NCBI RefSeq assembly: GCF_001981305.1
Contig: NZ_MSCW01000007.1
Span: 372,001-436,000, forward strand
Reading direction: 5' to 3'
DNA: 64,000 nt
Origin: Marinobacter lutaoensis
Lineage (GTDB): Bacteria > Pseudomonadota > Gammaproteobacteria > Pseudomonadales > Oleiphilaceae
This document shows, one piece after another, positions 1-8,446 of this stretch (position 1 is the first letter of the stretch; the number at the start of each line of letters is the position of its first letter). The notes below the pieces were generated by a model. The model was given only the letters and a program-made list of their open reading frames with translations. It did not search any database and was not told the origin of the DNA. A program made the position numbers and the translations under genes.

Positions 1-1
1 G

Positions 2-1909
2 AAAGCGCGCCGGCCGGTAGTGATCTTCGCTCCGGCGACGCTCTGTGAGCAGTGGCAGACGGAGATGATTGATAAACTCGGCATCCCCTGTGCCCGTTGG
101 GATACCCAAAAGAAAGTCTGGCTGGACTATGATGGCCGCACAATATCCGCCGCAGGCCGCGAGCAAATCGCCAAGTGCCCGTTGCGCATTGGGATTGTCT
201 CCACTGGTTTAATGATGCGCGACTCGCTGGAAAAACAACATTTGCTGGGTTTGCGTTACGGACTGGTCATTCTCGACGAGGCCCATAAGGCCCGCAGCCG
301 CCAGGGATTTGGTCGCGACGCGGGCACTCCCAACGAGCTGCTTGCGTTTATGCGAGAGATCTCCGCAAGGGCAGATCACGTTTTGTTGGGGACGGCTACA
401 CCGATCCAGACCCGACCAGAAGACCTATGGGACCTGATGGGCATTCTCCATCAAGGCAAGGGGCAGTTCGTTCTGGGCAACGATTTCGCCAAATGGCATC
501 GCCCGCGGGAGGTGCTACCCATACTGGCTGGAGAGCAAGAAGTTGTTGAACCCTCGTTTGCCTGGGAACTCCTCCGTTCACCACTCCCGGTTGTGGACTC
601 AACACAAGAGCCGCGGGCGCGGCGCTTATACAGTGCCATCCGCCAGGATCTTGGCCTCACAAACGAGGATTGGCAGACAGCAAAGCCATTCACGGATTTG
701 ACCGAAGAAACACGCGAAATACTGGAAGATGAACTCCACCGCGAGATGGCCGGTGCGAGCTTTTTTCAACGGGAAAACCCGTTTGTGCGCCATATTGTGC
801 TGCGGAAACGGACAACACTGGAAGATGCCGGTTTACTAACCAAAGTGGGTGTGGATGTTCATCCGGATTCCAGCCTGGCCAAGGAAATTCATCTGTTCAA
901 CGCCTTGTTCGAAGGTAAGGCGCTGCGTACCAGCGAGGACTTCCGACAGGCCTATATCGAGGCGCGCAATTTCGGCAAGGCCTTGGCGAAGCGCGGTAAA
1001 GGTGGCGGCTTCATGAAGAACCTGATGGAACAGCGTATTTGCTCCAGTATCGCCGCTGGGCTCAGTACTGCACGCATGCTATTGGAAGGTCGCACCGTAC
1101 ATGAAGAGGAAGACGAGCAAGAAGTAGACCTGACCTTGGAAACGGGGGAGGAGCGCACGGTGCTGCAGCGCCTGATCGATCGCTTGGAGCGTATTGAAAA
1201 AGACCCCAAGCTCAGCGCTGTGATTCATTACCTGGAGCGCGAAAAGTGGCTCGACCACGGCGTCATCATCTTCAGCCAGTACTACGACACCGCCAAGTGG
1301 GTCGCCGACGCACTCGCGGACCGTTACCCGGATGAAGCCATCGGCTTATATGCCGGTGCTGGACGCAGCCGCCTCTATCAAAAAGGTGACAGCGTCTTCA
1401 GCGAACGCGAAATATTGAAGAAGATGGTTGCGGAGCATGAGATCCGAATCATGGTAGCTACGGATGCCGCCTGTGAAGGCCTCAACCTACAAACACTGGG
1501 AACGCTGATTAACATCGACCTGCCATGGAACCCCACCCGCCTGGAACAACGCATTGGTCGCATCAAGCGTTTTGGCCAAGTGCGCGAGAAAGTCGATATG
1601 CTCAATCTTGTCAACGAACAAACCGTAGACGAGACGGTATATGAACGGCTTTCGGAACGAATGCGTGATCGCTACAACTTATTTGGCTCACTGCCGGATA
1701 CCATAAAGGACGAATGGATTGATGACATCGAAACCCTGGGCGAGAAGATGGATGAATATATCAACGCTCAGAAAGAAGCAACCGGATTTGACCTCCGCTA
1801 CACCACGACCATGCAGCCCTCTGAAAAGGACTGGAGGGATTGTTCTGATGTTCTGTCACGAAGGGATTTTGCGCAATTGATGAGCACTGGGTGGGGAGCA
1901 AGCCGCTAA
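2..1909 (+). CDS. Snf2-like superfamily 2 helicase, 5' truncated by window edge
   Basis: Seen: the frame is open from the first bases, so the N-terminus lies outside the window; the GTG at 20 is probably an internal valine. About 630 residues are visible, with motif Ia (FAPATLCEQW), a DEAH-type box (VILDEAHKA, near residue 90), the TAT motif (LLGTATP) and the second lobe with motifs V and VI (DAACEGLNLQ, QRIGRIKRFGQ). The family is ATP-dependent translocases on nucleic acid. Large helicases of this type occur in anti-phage systems such as DISARM (DrmD) and in phospholipase-D-linked helicases; which one applies cannot be decided without the upstream genes. It converges on the protease gene 21 bp downstream, so it belongs to a separate transcript arriving from the left. 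Cytoplasmic. Confidence 0.85.
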   Translation, partial: KARRPVVIFAPATLCEQWQTEMIDKLGIPCARWDTQKKVWLDYDGRTISAAGREQIAKCPLRIGIVSTGLMMRDSLEKQHLLGLRYGLVILDEAHKARSRQGFGRDAGTPNELLAFMREISARADHVLLGTATPIQTRPEDLWDLMGILHQGKGQFVLGNDFAKWHRPREVLPILAGEQEVVEPSFAWELLRSPLPVVDSTQEPRARRLYSAIRQDLGLTNEDWQTAKPFTDLTEETREILEDELHREMAGASFFQRENPFVRHIVLRKRTTLEDAGLLTKVGVDVHPDSSLAKEIHLFNALFEGKALRTSEDFRQAYIEARNFGKALAKRGKGGGFMKNLMEQRICSSIAAGLSTARMLLEGRTVHEEEDEQEVDLTLETGEERTVLQRLIDRLERIEKDPKLSAVIHYLEREKWLDHGVIIFSQYYDTAKWVADALADRYPDEAIGLYAGAGRSRLYQKGDSVFSEREILKKMVAEHEIRIMVATDAACEGLNLQTLGTLINIDLPWNPTRLEQRIGRIKRFGQVREKVDMLNLVNEQTVDETVYERLSERMRDRYNLFGSLPDTIKDEWIDDIETLGEKMDEYINAQKEATGFDLRYTTTMQPSEKDWRDCSDVLSRRDFAQLMSTGWGASR

Positions 1910-1930
1910 ACGTCCGAGGAGGCTCATCGG

Positions 1931-4465
1931 CTATATTTCCGTACTGACTTCAACGGCAGTCTCAACCAGGCTCTCGACAACAGAATATATATCGATACTC
2001 TCATCGGGCACGTCAATACTGACAATCAGGCTGTAGCGCACGGAGTTTTGCCACCGATCCTGAGCCGTCCGATATTTCCACCAACCGCCCACTGGATAGA
2101 CAGCTATGGTGTGCATATCAGCCAAGTCCGCGGCCGCGCCTGTCCAAATATCGGAATGCAATGAACCCCGAGTACGCAACTGAGGACCAAGTCGCCAGCC
2201 ATCATTGGCTCCTTCCGGACCACTGTAATCTTCAGTTTCTTCATTCGCCTTTTGATTGATCGATGCCCGGAAATTTTCCAGCGACTGGCCAGGACGGATA
2301 ACCTCGAAGCGAAGCCCGTGAGACTGGTAGCTGTAACGTCGACGATACCCTCGGCGCCCTGGATTGGGCTCAATAAAGTAGGACAAGGTTACCCGGAGTT
2401 TCACCTCCAACTCAGGCGGTAATTGCTGTAATACCTCAATAGGCCATGGCAACTGGTAGAGCTGCATCTCATTCAGCTTGGGATCATTTGAGTTCGAAGC
2501 ATCAGCATCTTTGGCAAAGGGCTGCAAACTGTCCTGAGCAATGAGCGTCAAGGCATGATTGGCGCTGTATCTGGCGCGCTCGAGATCAGGTACCCCGTAG
2601 CCAACACACCGGAGCATGGTCTCCTTGGACAGCTTTGGGCTGTGTTGCTGGTACAAAAGCCCGAAACGTTCCCACATTTTGGGCGTCCACTCGGCCGAAT
2701 GCGCTATAAGTGCGCGAATGGTTTCAGGCCAATATTCCGGATATTCAGCCATGAGTATCGCAGCTTGCCTTGAAACCAAAGCACACGCAGCACTGGTATC
2801 GGCAGTGGTCTCGAACAGCTGTCCTGTGGTTCTGCCAGATGTTGTTAACAACGAAATAACGTCAGCGTTCGAAACTTCCGTAGCATCTGATGAGAGCAGC
2901 CGATTACCGCCCTCTGCAACTACATCCGGCTTATAGGGTGCATGCTTCCTCCAGGCCCAGTTAACTGAGGAACGTGTTGCAGGTGCGACATCGCCCGATT
3001 CTGCCAAAGGTGACCATCCGTCGAAACTTGGATCGTCATTAGTAGTCTTTTCGGTATAAGCACCAACCGTGAGAGCATTCCACGCCTGGGCTGGGTCCTC
3101 TATCTGGGCAAGGTGAACTTGCTCCCAGTAGTCCAGGTCCGGTGAGATGTCCCTATTGTTACCTGCAGAGATTATAAAAAGACGCTGTTTACCATCTTCC
3201 ATGCCTGAGGAAAACAGATCAATTTCAGCGGACCAAGAAGACGGCTGCCCGCCTTCTCTCTCCGGCGCAGCAGTTACTGCTAGCGAGTACACACGAGAGC
3301 AATCCGGCATGCCTACTTCCAGCTTTGCTGCAGTACCTACAGTAATGGCTCCGTACAGTTCGGGATCGTTGCTACCGGCTGGGGGTAAAATTCGTGCTGA
3401 TTCAATTCGATGATTCAGCATTATTGGCTCATTACTGACCAAGGCCGCATACAAGTCGCCGAACGCTGCCAATCCAGCCTGCCGAGACCCATGGTCATTG
3501 AACGGAGCAAGGGGATTCGTCGGATTAAAGTCATCATATTTCGGCCAATCTGGGTGCCAGCGTTCAGCCTGTTTTTCCGTGCACACCTCACCAAGAAGAG
3601 GGTGGTTGTAGTTGACGCCTGTGTCCAAAATCGTCACGGAAGCCGATGCATTCTCGTCGAGATGAAGTCGTCCTTTCAGGTCATCGGCCCACTCATGTTG
3701 TTCTTTGGGCGACAACGCAATAAAGACATTCGGCGTTTCCTTGGCCGGCCTGAGTTCTTCGAGGTTGGCGATCAGTTCCGGTGCTCTCTCGAGCTGATGG
3801 GCTGAAGCTTTGATCAGGATTACTACGCTGTCAAAGAAACTGAGAGATGTATTGCCCAACTGAGCTCCAATCCGCTCAGCCAATTGATGCGCGATCTGAA
3901 TAGGGTCTTCGTCTTCTGGTCGTTTCTTTAACCAGAGCTCCCACCACACCTGCTGCTGTGGATCAGCTGGGTAGAGTGACAAATCATCCGTCCAGAATGA
4001 CTGTAAATCTGCAAGCTTGATCTCGACGATACTATCAATCAGGTTATGGTTTCTGGGGCCACCCTTCCCATCCTTATCAGGGTCCAAATATTGCTCAATT
4101 TTTCGCTGAAATACGTCCCGTCTCGATTCAGGAATAAAAACAACGGCTACTTCACGACCATCTACCTGGCGACAGGAGCGAAGCTTAAAATCACGACTAG
4201 TATCCAGACTATCCAGCGGCAGATCACAACCTGGCGTCCCTATGATCTCAACATAGATGCCTATATCGTCTGTGACAGGCTCAGTTGCCTGCTCTCTTTG
4301 ACTTTGAAACTGCGAGAGCACAGCTGAGTATTGGTGAGATAAGGATCGACCATGTGAATGACGATCTTGTGGTGGAATGACGGGATTACGACCAGTGCGG
4401 CGTGATCGAAAAGCCTCATGGTTTGCGAATCCGTCCAGCAGGATATGTGGCTTCCGTTCCGTCAT
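1931..4465 (-). CDS. ietS: S8 (subtilisin-like) serine protease, IetS-like
   Basis: Seen: 844 residues. An N-terminal region of about 270 residues has no motif I recognise. A subtilase core follows, with catalytic Asp in TILDTGVNYNHP (near residue 280), His in FNDHGSRQAG (near 325), the oxyanion Asn region IISAGNN, and Ser in ADTSAACALV (near 560), then about 250 C-terminal residues. No signal peptide is visible, so it is probably cytoplasmic. It starts 8 bp after the AAA ATPase gene, so the two are co-transcribed. Known: AAA ATPase plus subtilase pairs are the IetAS system, described as a plasmid incompatibility/stability locus and later as an anti-phage system. Inferred: the ATPase controls this protease on infection. 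The Ser motif is TSAAC rather than the common GTSMA, which still keeps the nucleophile. Confidence 0.8.
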   Translation of the reverse strand: MTERKPHILLDGFANHEAFRSRRTGRNPVIPPQDRHSHGRSLSHQYSAVLSQFQSQREQATEPVTDDIGIYVEIIGTPGCDLPLDSLDTSRDFKLRSCRQVDGREVAVVFIPESRRDVFQRKIEQYLDPDKDGKGGPRNHNLIDSIVEIKLADLQSFWTDDLSLYPADPQQQVWWELWLKKRPEDEDPIQIAHQLAERIGAQLGNTSLSFFDSVVILIKASAHQLERAPELIANLEELRPAKETPNVFIALSPKEQHEWADDLKGRLHLDENASASVTILDTGVNYNHPLLGEVCTEKQAERWHPDWPKYDDFNPTNPLAPFNDHGSRQAGLAAFGDLYAALVSNEPIMLNHRIESARILPPAGSNDPELYGAITVGTAAKLEVGMPDCSRVYSLAVTAAPEREGGQPSSWSAEIDLFSSGMEDGKQRLFIISAGNNRDISPDLDYWEQVHLAQIEDPAQAWNALTVGAYTEKTTNDDPSFDGWSPLAESGDVAPATRSSVNWAWRKHAPYKPDVVAEGGNRLLSSDATEVSNADVISLLTTSGRTTGQLFETTADTSAACALVSRQAAILMAEYPEYWPETIRALIAHSAEWTPKMWERFGLLYQQHSPKLSKETMLRCVGYGVPDLERARYSANHALTLIAQDSLQPFAKDADASNSNDPKLNEMQLYQLPWPIEVLQQLPPELEVKLRVTLSYFIEPNPGRRGYRRRYSYQSHGLRFEVIRPGQSLENFRASINQKANEETEDYSGPEGANDGWRLGPQLRTRGSLHSDIWTGAAADLADMHTIAVYPVGGWWKYRTAQDRWQNSVRYSLIVSIDVPDESIDIYSVVESLVETAVEVSTEI

Positions 4466-4473
4466 TGGACCTC

Positions 4474-5460
4474 TTATTGTTTTCCAGACTGACGGCGTTT
4501 AATCGCTTTCGTGATCAACGCTGTCGTAATTTTAGTGTCATGATGCAAGACGGCTTCTTTCGCCGCGTCTTCACAGGCGCGGGTTACCTCCGCCGAACTC
4601 AACCCATCCGCTGCAGCAGTGATATCCGCCCACGCCAATGAATCGGTATCAAACACAGACAAGCGATTTTCGATGAGCTTTCTGATCTGATCTTGTCCTG
4701 GCTTTTCAAATCGGATGATATCGTCAAACCGCCGATAGAGTGCTTTATCAAGCAGCTCGGGATGATTGGTGGCAGCTACTATGATGCTTTCGGAAGCATC
4801 CTGCTCTACAAACAACAGAAATGAGTTCAAAACCCTGCGGATTTCCCCAACATCATTCTGAGCACCACGCTGTGTTCCAATGGCATCAAACTCATCAAAG
4901 AGATACACCGCACGGGTTCGCTTTATGTGTTCAAATATCAACCTAAGCTTAGCCGCAGTTTCCCCCATAAACCGGGTAATCAAGTTATCGAGCACGATGG
5001 TGTACAAAGGCAATTTCAGCTCTGTCGCCAAGACTGCTGCTGACATCGTCTTGCCTGTACCAGGTGAGCCTGTAAACAACAGCTTACGTCGAGGAAAAAG
5101 TCCGAACTGAGCAAGCCGGTCTTTTTGGCGTTGTTCCAAAAGAACCTGCTCCAGACGTTCGCTAACTTCACTAGACAACACCAGCTCGCTGCTGCGAACC
5201 GTCGAGTGAGTTAGCTCAAGAAGCCCTTTAAGGTCGCCCTTTGGCTGCTGAGCCAGAGGGGTAGGCTTGGCAGCCGCGAGCCCCATATCCTTTAGGCCCT
5301 TTTGAGACCTTTCAACCATCGCTTTTATGTCGCTCGCCAGTTTATGGTGCCCCTGACGTGCTTCTTTTGCTGCCACCTGCAAAGCAATAGCATAGAACCG
5401 CTGATCGTCGCGATCAGCGTGGCTCTTAAGTAACGCTTTTATTTGCTCAGCTGTAGCCAT
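4474..5460 (-). CDS. ietA: AAA+ ATPase, IetA-like regulator of the subtilase
   Basis: Seen: 328 residues from the ATG at 5460, which has AAGGAAACC in front of it; an in-frame upstream ATG adds ten unconvincing residues. A helical N-terminal segment of about 90 residues precedes a classical AAA module: Walker A FTGSPGTGKT, Walker B YLFDEFDAIG, sensor 1 IIVAATNHPE and the Arg-rich YRRFDDIIRF that fits an Arg finger. A small C-terminal lid follows. Family: FtsH/p97-type AAA ATPase. With the subtilase 8 bp downstream it forms the IetA/IetS arrangement. It lies 63 bp after the prophage lysozyme on the same strand, so it could be read as an extension of the late operon or from its own promoter in the AT-rich gap 5461-5523; I see no strong promoter there. 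Confidence 0.8.
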   Translation of the reverse strand: MATAEQIKALLKSHADRDDQRFYAIALQVAAKEARQGHHKLASDIKAMVERSQKGLKDMGLAAAKPTPLAQQPKGDLKGLLELTHSTVRSSELVLSSEVSERLEQVLLEQRQKDRLAQFGLFPRRKLLFTGSPGTGKTMSAAVLATELKLPLYTIVLDNLITRFMGETAAKLRLIFEHIKRTRAVYLFDEFDAIGTQRGAQNDVGEIRRVLNSFLLFVEQDASESIIVAATNHPELLDKALYRRFDDIIRFEKPGQDQIRKLIENRLSVFDTDSLAWADITAAADGLSSAEVTRACEDAAKEAVLHHDTKITTALITKAIKRRQSGKQ

Positions 5461-5523
5461 GGTTTCCTTGTGCCCCCTCGGGTGCAATAGTAGACGATTT
5501 TATCCGGTGATAGAACAATAGAT

Positions 5524-5967
5524 TCAGGACCTTAGGTACATCCCCGACTCGGCAGTACGCCTTTTTTCCAAGCCTCTCAACCGCTTACCTCCAGCCCATA
5601 CCCATCGTCTGAATTGAGGGGGCACCTCAGCATGCGCCTCCCGATTCACCTTCCTCCGCAATGTGGACCGCTGCAGCGCCCCGGCCCCCAGGTTGAAGGT
5701 GAAGGACACCAGCGCATCGTACTGGCCGTCGCTTAGGGGCACATCGATCAGCCGCAGGACGGCGCGTTCGGCCACCTGGACATCCCGGCGCAGCAGGTCC
5801 TCGGCCTCCTGCTCAGTGATGCCCTGTTGGTACCGGTCCTGCTCATGATCCCGCACCAGATGGCCGTAGCCGATGGTCGGATATCCCGCCGGACAAATGT
5901 AGACGGTCGGGCTGAAGCCCTCAAAGCGTTTGATCAGGTCCAGCCCGTCCTGGGTGATGTGCCGCAT
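5524..5967 (-). CDS. Phage endolysin, GH24 lysozyme
   Basis: Seen: 147 residues from the ATG at 5967, which lies one base after the stop of the upstream membrane protein gene. The N-terminus has the GH24 signature: catalytic Glu in KRFEGF, then Cys nine positions later (YICPAG), then Thr in PTIGYGH. This is the E-8aa-(D/C)-5aa-T spacing of P21/T4-type lysozymes, with Cys in place of the T4 Asp. The later DALVSFTFNLG segment is also typical. No signal-anchor is seen, so export should depend on the neighbouring holin-like proteins. It cleaves peptidoglycan at the end of the lytic cycle. It is the last clearly phage gene before the IetAS pair. Confidence 0.92.
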   Translation of the reverse strand: MRHITQDGLDLIKRFEGFSPTVYICPAGYPTIGYGHLVRDHEQDRYQQGITEQEAEDLLRRDVQVAERAVLRLIDVPLSDGQYDALVSFTFNLGAGALQRSTLRRKVNREAHAEVPPQFRRWVWAGGKRLRGLEKRRTAESGMYLRS

Positions 5968-5968
5968 C

Positions 5969-6427
5969 TCACTGCCCTCGCGCCTTGGCCAGTGCGCGCT
6001 GGCCAAACCAGAAACTCATCACCGCCGCGAAGAGCGCCTGGGTTTCCGGGTCCCAGATCTGCGGCAGGGCCACCACGAAGGCGAGTCCCTGGTCGGCCAT
6101 CAGAACGTACAGGGCGCTGAGTTTCACGGCGGTGAACAGCAGGAAGAAGGCGTAGGTGATCACCGGGCGCACCGAGGCGCGCAGGCCGTCCACCCATTTC
6201 ACGCCGGTGAGCCGGTTGTCGTACTTGTAGAGAGCCTGACTCTCGGCGATGTCCGCCTCCACGGCGATCTCTTCCAGGCGCTGGCTGTGCCCCAGCCGCA
6301 TCTGCTCCATCTGGCGGTCCAGGATGGCGAGTTCGTGTTTGCGGTCCTGGCGGTCCTGCCAGAGCTTGAGCAGGTCGGGAAAGGCGCTGGAGATGAAGCC
6401 CAGCAGGCTACCGAGCAGGGTTAGCAT
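5969..6427 (-). CDS. Holin-like phage membrane protein
   Basis: 152 residues. Seen: a short hydrophobic N-terminus (LLGSLLGFISSAF), a long charged amphipathic helix (about residues 22-70) and two hydrophobic segments at about 88-112 (VITYAFFLLFTAVKLSALYV) and 130-145. This matches the 3-TM holin-type proteins often found next to endolysins in Mu- and P2-like phages. The stop TGA is one base from the lysozyme start, so translation is coupled. The inferred role is the inner-membrane pore or a lysis accessory. Assignment rests on position and topology, not on a specific motif. Confidence 0.65.
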   Translation of the reverse strand: MLTLLGSLLGFISSAFPDLLKLWQDRQDRKHELAILDRQMEQMRLGHSQRLEEIAVEADIAESQALYKYDNRLTGVKWVDGLRASVRPVITYAFFLLFTAVKLSALYVLMADQGLAFVVALPQIWDPETQALFAAVMSFWFGQRALAKARGQ

Positions 6428-6429
6428 GT

Positions 6430-6717
6430 TTATTGTCCTCCGAACAGTTTGAACTTGATTGCCAGCCCTGCCATCAGGGCCAGCAGCAGGCCGGTGGTGG
6501 CGATGCGCACCATGGTCTGCCAGGCGGTGCGCTTGGCGAGGTTCAGTGCCTGCAGCAGAGAGCGCAGCTCGCGGATGTCCTCCCGGGCGTTCTCCCCGTC
6601 CAGACCGACGTCGGCCAGTGCTCGCCGAGCACCGCGCTCGGCGGCCCGGCTCAGCATGTCCTCGAGGTCTTCTTGCGGCAGGGTCACCAGGGGTGTGTGC
6701 TTGTCCTGTGGCGCCAT
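6430..6717 (-). CDS. Small phage membrane protein with C-terminal anchor
   Basis: 95 residues from the ATG at 6717, preceded by GGGAGG with good spacing; a longer in-frame version from 6789 only reads through a dispersed repeat and is not preferred. Seen: a charged helical N-terminal part (DLEDMLSRAAERGARRAL) and one hydrophobic C-terminal segment (TGLLLALMAGLAIKFKLF). Similar small tail-anchored proteins (I recall the DUF6127 type) sit before holins in phage lysis cassettes. It may be a second holin component or an antiholin; the sequence does not show which. Confidence 0.6.
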   Translation of the reverse strand: MAPQDKHTPLVTLPQEDLEDMLSRAAERGARRALADVGLDGENAREDIRELRSLLQALNLAKRTAWQTMVRIATTGLLLALMAGLAIKFKLFGGQ

Positions 6718-6755
6718 AGGCCCTCCCAAAAACACAACGACCACTCGGTGGCGGG

Positions 6756-6809
6756 TATGTTCAGGACGAACGGTATGCCGCGAGCGCATGGATGCGCATG
6801 AGCGGCCGT
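6756..6809. repeat. Dispersed repeat family 2, copy A
   Basis: 54 bases matching 38189-38242 at 45 of 54 positions, the first 22 identical. It contains two possible hairpins (stem GTTC/GAAC, and GCGCA/TGCGC in this copy). It lies between the tail gene D stop and the start of the small membrane protein gene. In the minus frame it reads as RHTVRPEH, as does the other copy. Confidence 0.7.
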
Positions 6810-6830
6810 CAGGGTGAATCGGTATTGAAA

Positions 6831-7802
6831 TCAGCGGTTGGGGGTTTCGGCTTCAATGCGAGTGACGAAACCCCGGCCGTCGAGTTGGTGTTCGACCCGC
6901 TGGAGCAGCCACACCCCGTCCACCGGGTCGCGAAGCCCCGTCAGTCGGATCTTGCCCTCGGCCTGCAGCGCCGGATTGCCGATCAGGGTCAGTGACAGGG
7001 TGGCGTTGCCGCGGCGCAAAGATTCCAGCTTGGCCGAGGCGGCGCGGGTTGCCGCCTCGGCGTCCGGATAGGGGTGGCGCAGGGTGTAGACCGGTTTGCC
7101 ATCCCCCACCAGCACCGGCACCCGGTCCGCGCCGTTTGGGTCGTGCCACCAGGCGCGCACCGCCTGGTATTTGCCGCGTTCGGACTGGGTCATCCGGTGC
7201 CGGCTGACGTCGGTGGCAGTGATAGGGATGGTGGGCAGGTCGCGGCCAGTCGCTGCCTTGGCCTCGCCCCTGGGCACGAACACCAGAAAGCCGGCCACCG
7301 GCTTGGCCACAGCGCCGTGCTCCCGTGCCAGTCGGGTCAGCAGGTGCAGATCGGACTCCTCGGTTTGGTCGAGGTGTGTGATGGGAATGCCGGCCAGGGC
7401 CTCCGCCACCCGGGGGGTCAACCCGTGCTCGGTAGCGATGGTGGCCACCAGGTCGCCCAGGCTCAGGTCGTGCCAGCTGCGGGTCCTCGGTGCCTTGATG
7501 GCCGCGCGCAGGTCCGCCGCCTTGCCGCGAATGGTGAGGCTCGCCGGTGGCCCCGAGTGCTCGACCTCGTCCACCACATACAGCCCCATGCGGCTGAGGC
7601 CGGTGCGGCCATCGCCCAGGAACACTTCCAGTTCCACGCCGTGGGCGGGCCACTCGATGCGGCCGTCGCGGTCGTCCAGCAGGATCTCGACGGTGTCGGA
7701 TTGGATGCCCGCCTCGTCGGTGATGCGCAGAGACAGCAGCCGGTCCCGGATCCGGGCGGTGATGTCCTGCCGATCCGCGAGGATGCGAAAGTCCGGTTTC
7801 AT
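6831..7802 (-). CDS. Phage late control protein D (P2 gpD-like), baseplate hub
   Basis: 323 residues, starting at the ATG at 7802, 5 bp after the gpX stop. Seen: an N-terminal beta-rich segment (ITARIRDRLLSLRITDEAG) followed by VEILLDDRDG and GLYVVDEVEHSG, which are hallmarks of the GpD family (T4 gp27-like hub). The family caps the tail tube at the baseplate and connects it with the spike; its P2 name comes from a historical late control phenotype. Gene order U-X-D is that of P2-like phages. The C-terminus ends in an LDGRGFVTRIEAETP stretch that is common in this family. Confidence 0.9.
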   Translation of the reverse strand: MKPDFRILADRQDITARIRDRLLSLRITDEAGIQSDTVEILLDDRDGRIEWPAHGVELEVFLGDGRTGLSRMGLYVVDEVEHSGPPASLTIRGKAADLRAAIKAPRTRSWHDLSLGDLVATIATEHGLTPRVAEALAGIPITHLDQTEESDLHLLTRLAREHGAVAKPVAGFLVFVPRGEAKAATGRDLPTIPITATDVSRHRMTQSERGKYQAVRAWWHDPNGADRVPVLVGDGKPVYTLRHPYPDAEAATRAASAKLESLRRGNATLSLTLIGNPALQAEGKIRLTGLRDPVDGVWLLQRVEHQLDGRGFVTRIEAETPNR

Positions 7803-7806
7803 ACAT

Positions 7807-8016
7807 CTAACCCCACAGGCGGATCGTGGCCTCATTCACCGGCGTACGGTTGAACTCCGGCAGTTCGATCAGGATGCCGGCGGGTAGCACCGGGCCGCGC
7901 TCGGCCAGGCCGGGATTGGCCGCCAGTACCGCTTCCACGACTCCTCGAGCCCGGCCGTACCAAGCCAAGCAAACGGCATCAAGGACGTCACCGTCTTTGG
8001 TTCGGTAGCGGGCCAT
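7807..8016 (-). CDS. Phage tail protein X (LysM-like)
   Basis: 69 residues. Seen: YRTKDGDVLDAVCLAWYG near the start and a NPGLAERGPVLPAGILIELPE centre, the LysM-like fold of P2 gpX, a small tail completion protein. The start ATG shares its A with the TGA of gpU (TGATG), so the two are translationally coupled. P2 gpX is 67 residues, the same size. Confidence 0.9.
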   Translation of the reverse strand: MARYRTKDGDVLDAVCLAWYGRARGVVEAVLAANPGLAERGPVLPAGILIELPEFNRTPVNEATIRLWG

Positions 8017-8411
8017 CAGTCGTTGTCCTCGCCATAGTGGGTCAGCTGCAGCCGGAAGCCTTGCTTCAACGGTTGCCCGTTGCCCTGGAAGATCGATTGG
8101 GTCTCCTCAAGGTGGGTGATCACCCAACGCCCCCAGATGAAGCCGAGGCCGTCCACCAGCAGCAGCGGTTCTCCGCGGCCGGCTTGCCGGCGCATCAGCT
8201 CCAGCTGTTGCAGGCCGCCGCGGTAGTGCGGATAGATCACGCCGGTCAGCTCCAGGGTCTCCTCACCCGGCCCGAGGAACTGCTGGGCCGGGCGGCGCAG
8301 CAAGCGCTCCTGGGGTTGCCAGCGGTAGGCCTGGCTGCGCTTGAGTTCCTGGTAGGCCGCCGTGTCCACCGAGAAGCGGTAGTCGCCCAGCGCCATCATG
8401 GTTTCGTTCAT
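8016..8411 (-). CDS. Phage tail terminator protein U (P2 gpU-like)
   Basis: 131 residues. Seen: ALGDYRFSVDTAAYQEL, WQPQERL, a GPGEETLELTGVIYPHYRGG core and GFIWGRWVITHLEET, all typical of GpU, which caps the head-proximal end of the tail tube and fixes tail length. It lies directly between tape measure and gpX as in P2. A 34-bp gap separates it from the tape measure stop and contains a small hairpin. Confidence 0.9.
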   Translation of the reverse strand: MNETMMALGDYRFSVDTAAYQELKRSQAYRWQPQERLLRRPAQQFLGPGEETLELTGVIYPHYRGGLQQLELMRRQAGRGEPLLLVDGLGFIWGRWVITHLEETQSIFQGNGQPLKQGFRLQLTHYGEDND

Positions 8412-8426
8412 CGGATTGCCTCACGG

Positions 8427-8446
8427 AAAAACGGCGGGCTTCGCCC
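8427..8446 (-). other. Small hairpin with T run at the tape-measure/gpU junction
   Basis: On the minus strand GGGC-GAA-GCCC is followed a few bases later by TTTTT. It resembles a short intrinsic terminator, but the 4-bp stem is weak and downstream tail genes need to be expressed, so attenuation or mRNA processing is as likely as termination. Confidence 0.3.

Noticed and set aside
5524..5967. Lysozyme with Cys in place of catalytic Asp as an unusual enzyme
   Set aside because: The E-8aa-(D/C)-5aa-T pattern with Cys is known in related phage endolysins.
8427..8446. Functional terminator inside the tail operon
   Set aside because: Only a 4-bp stem, and essential tail genes lie downstream. Kept as a hairpin, not as a terminator.
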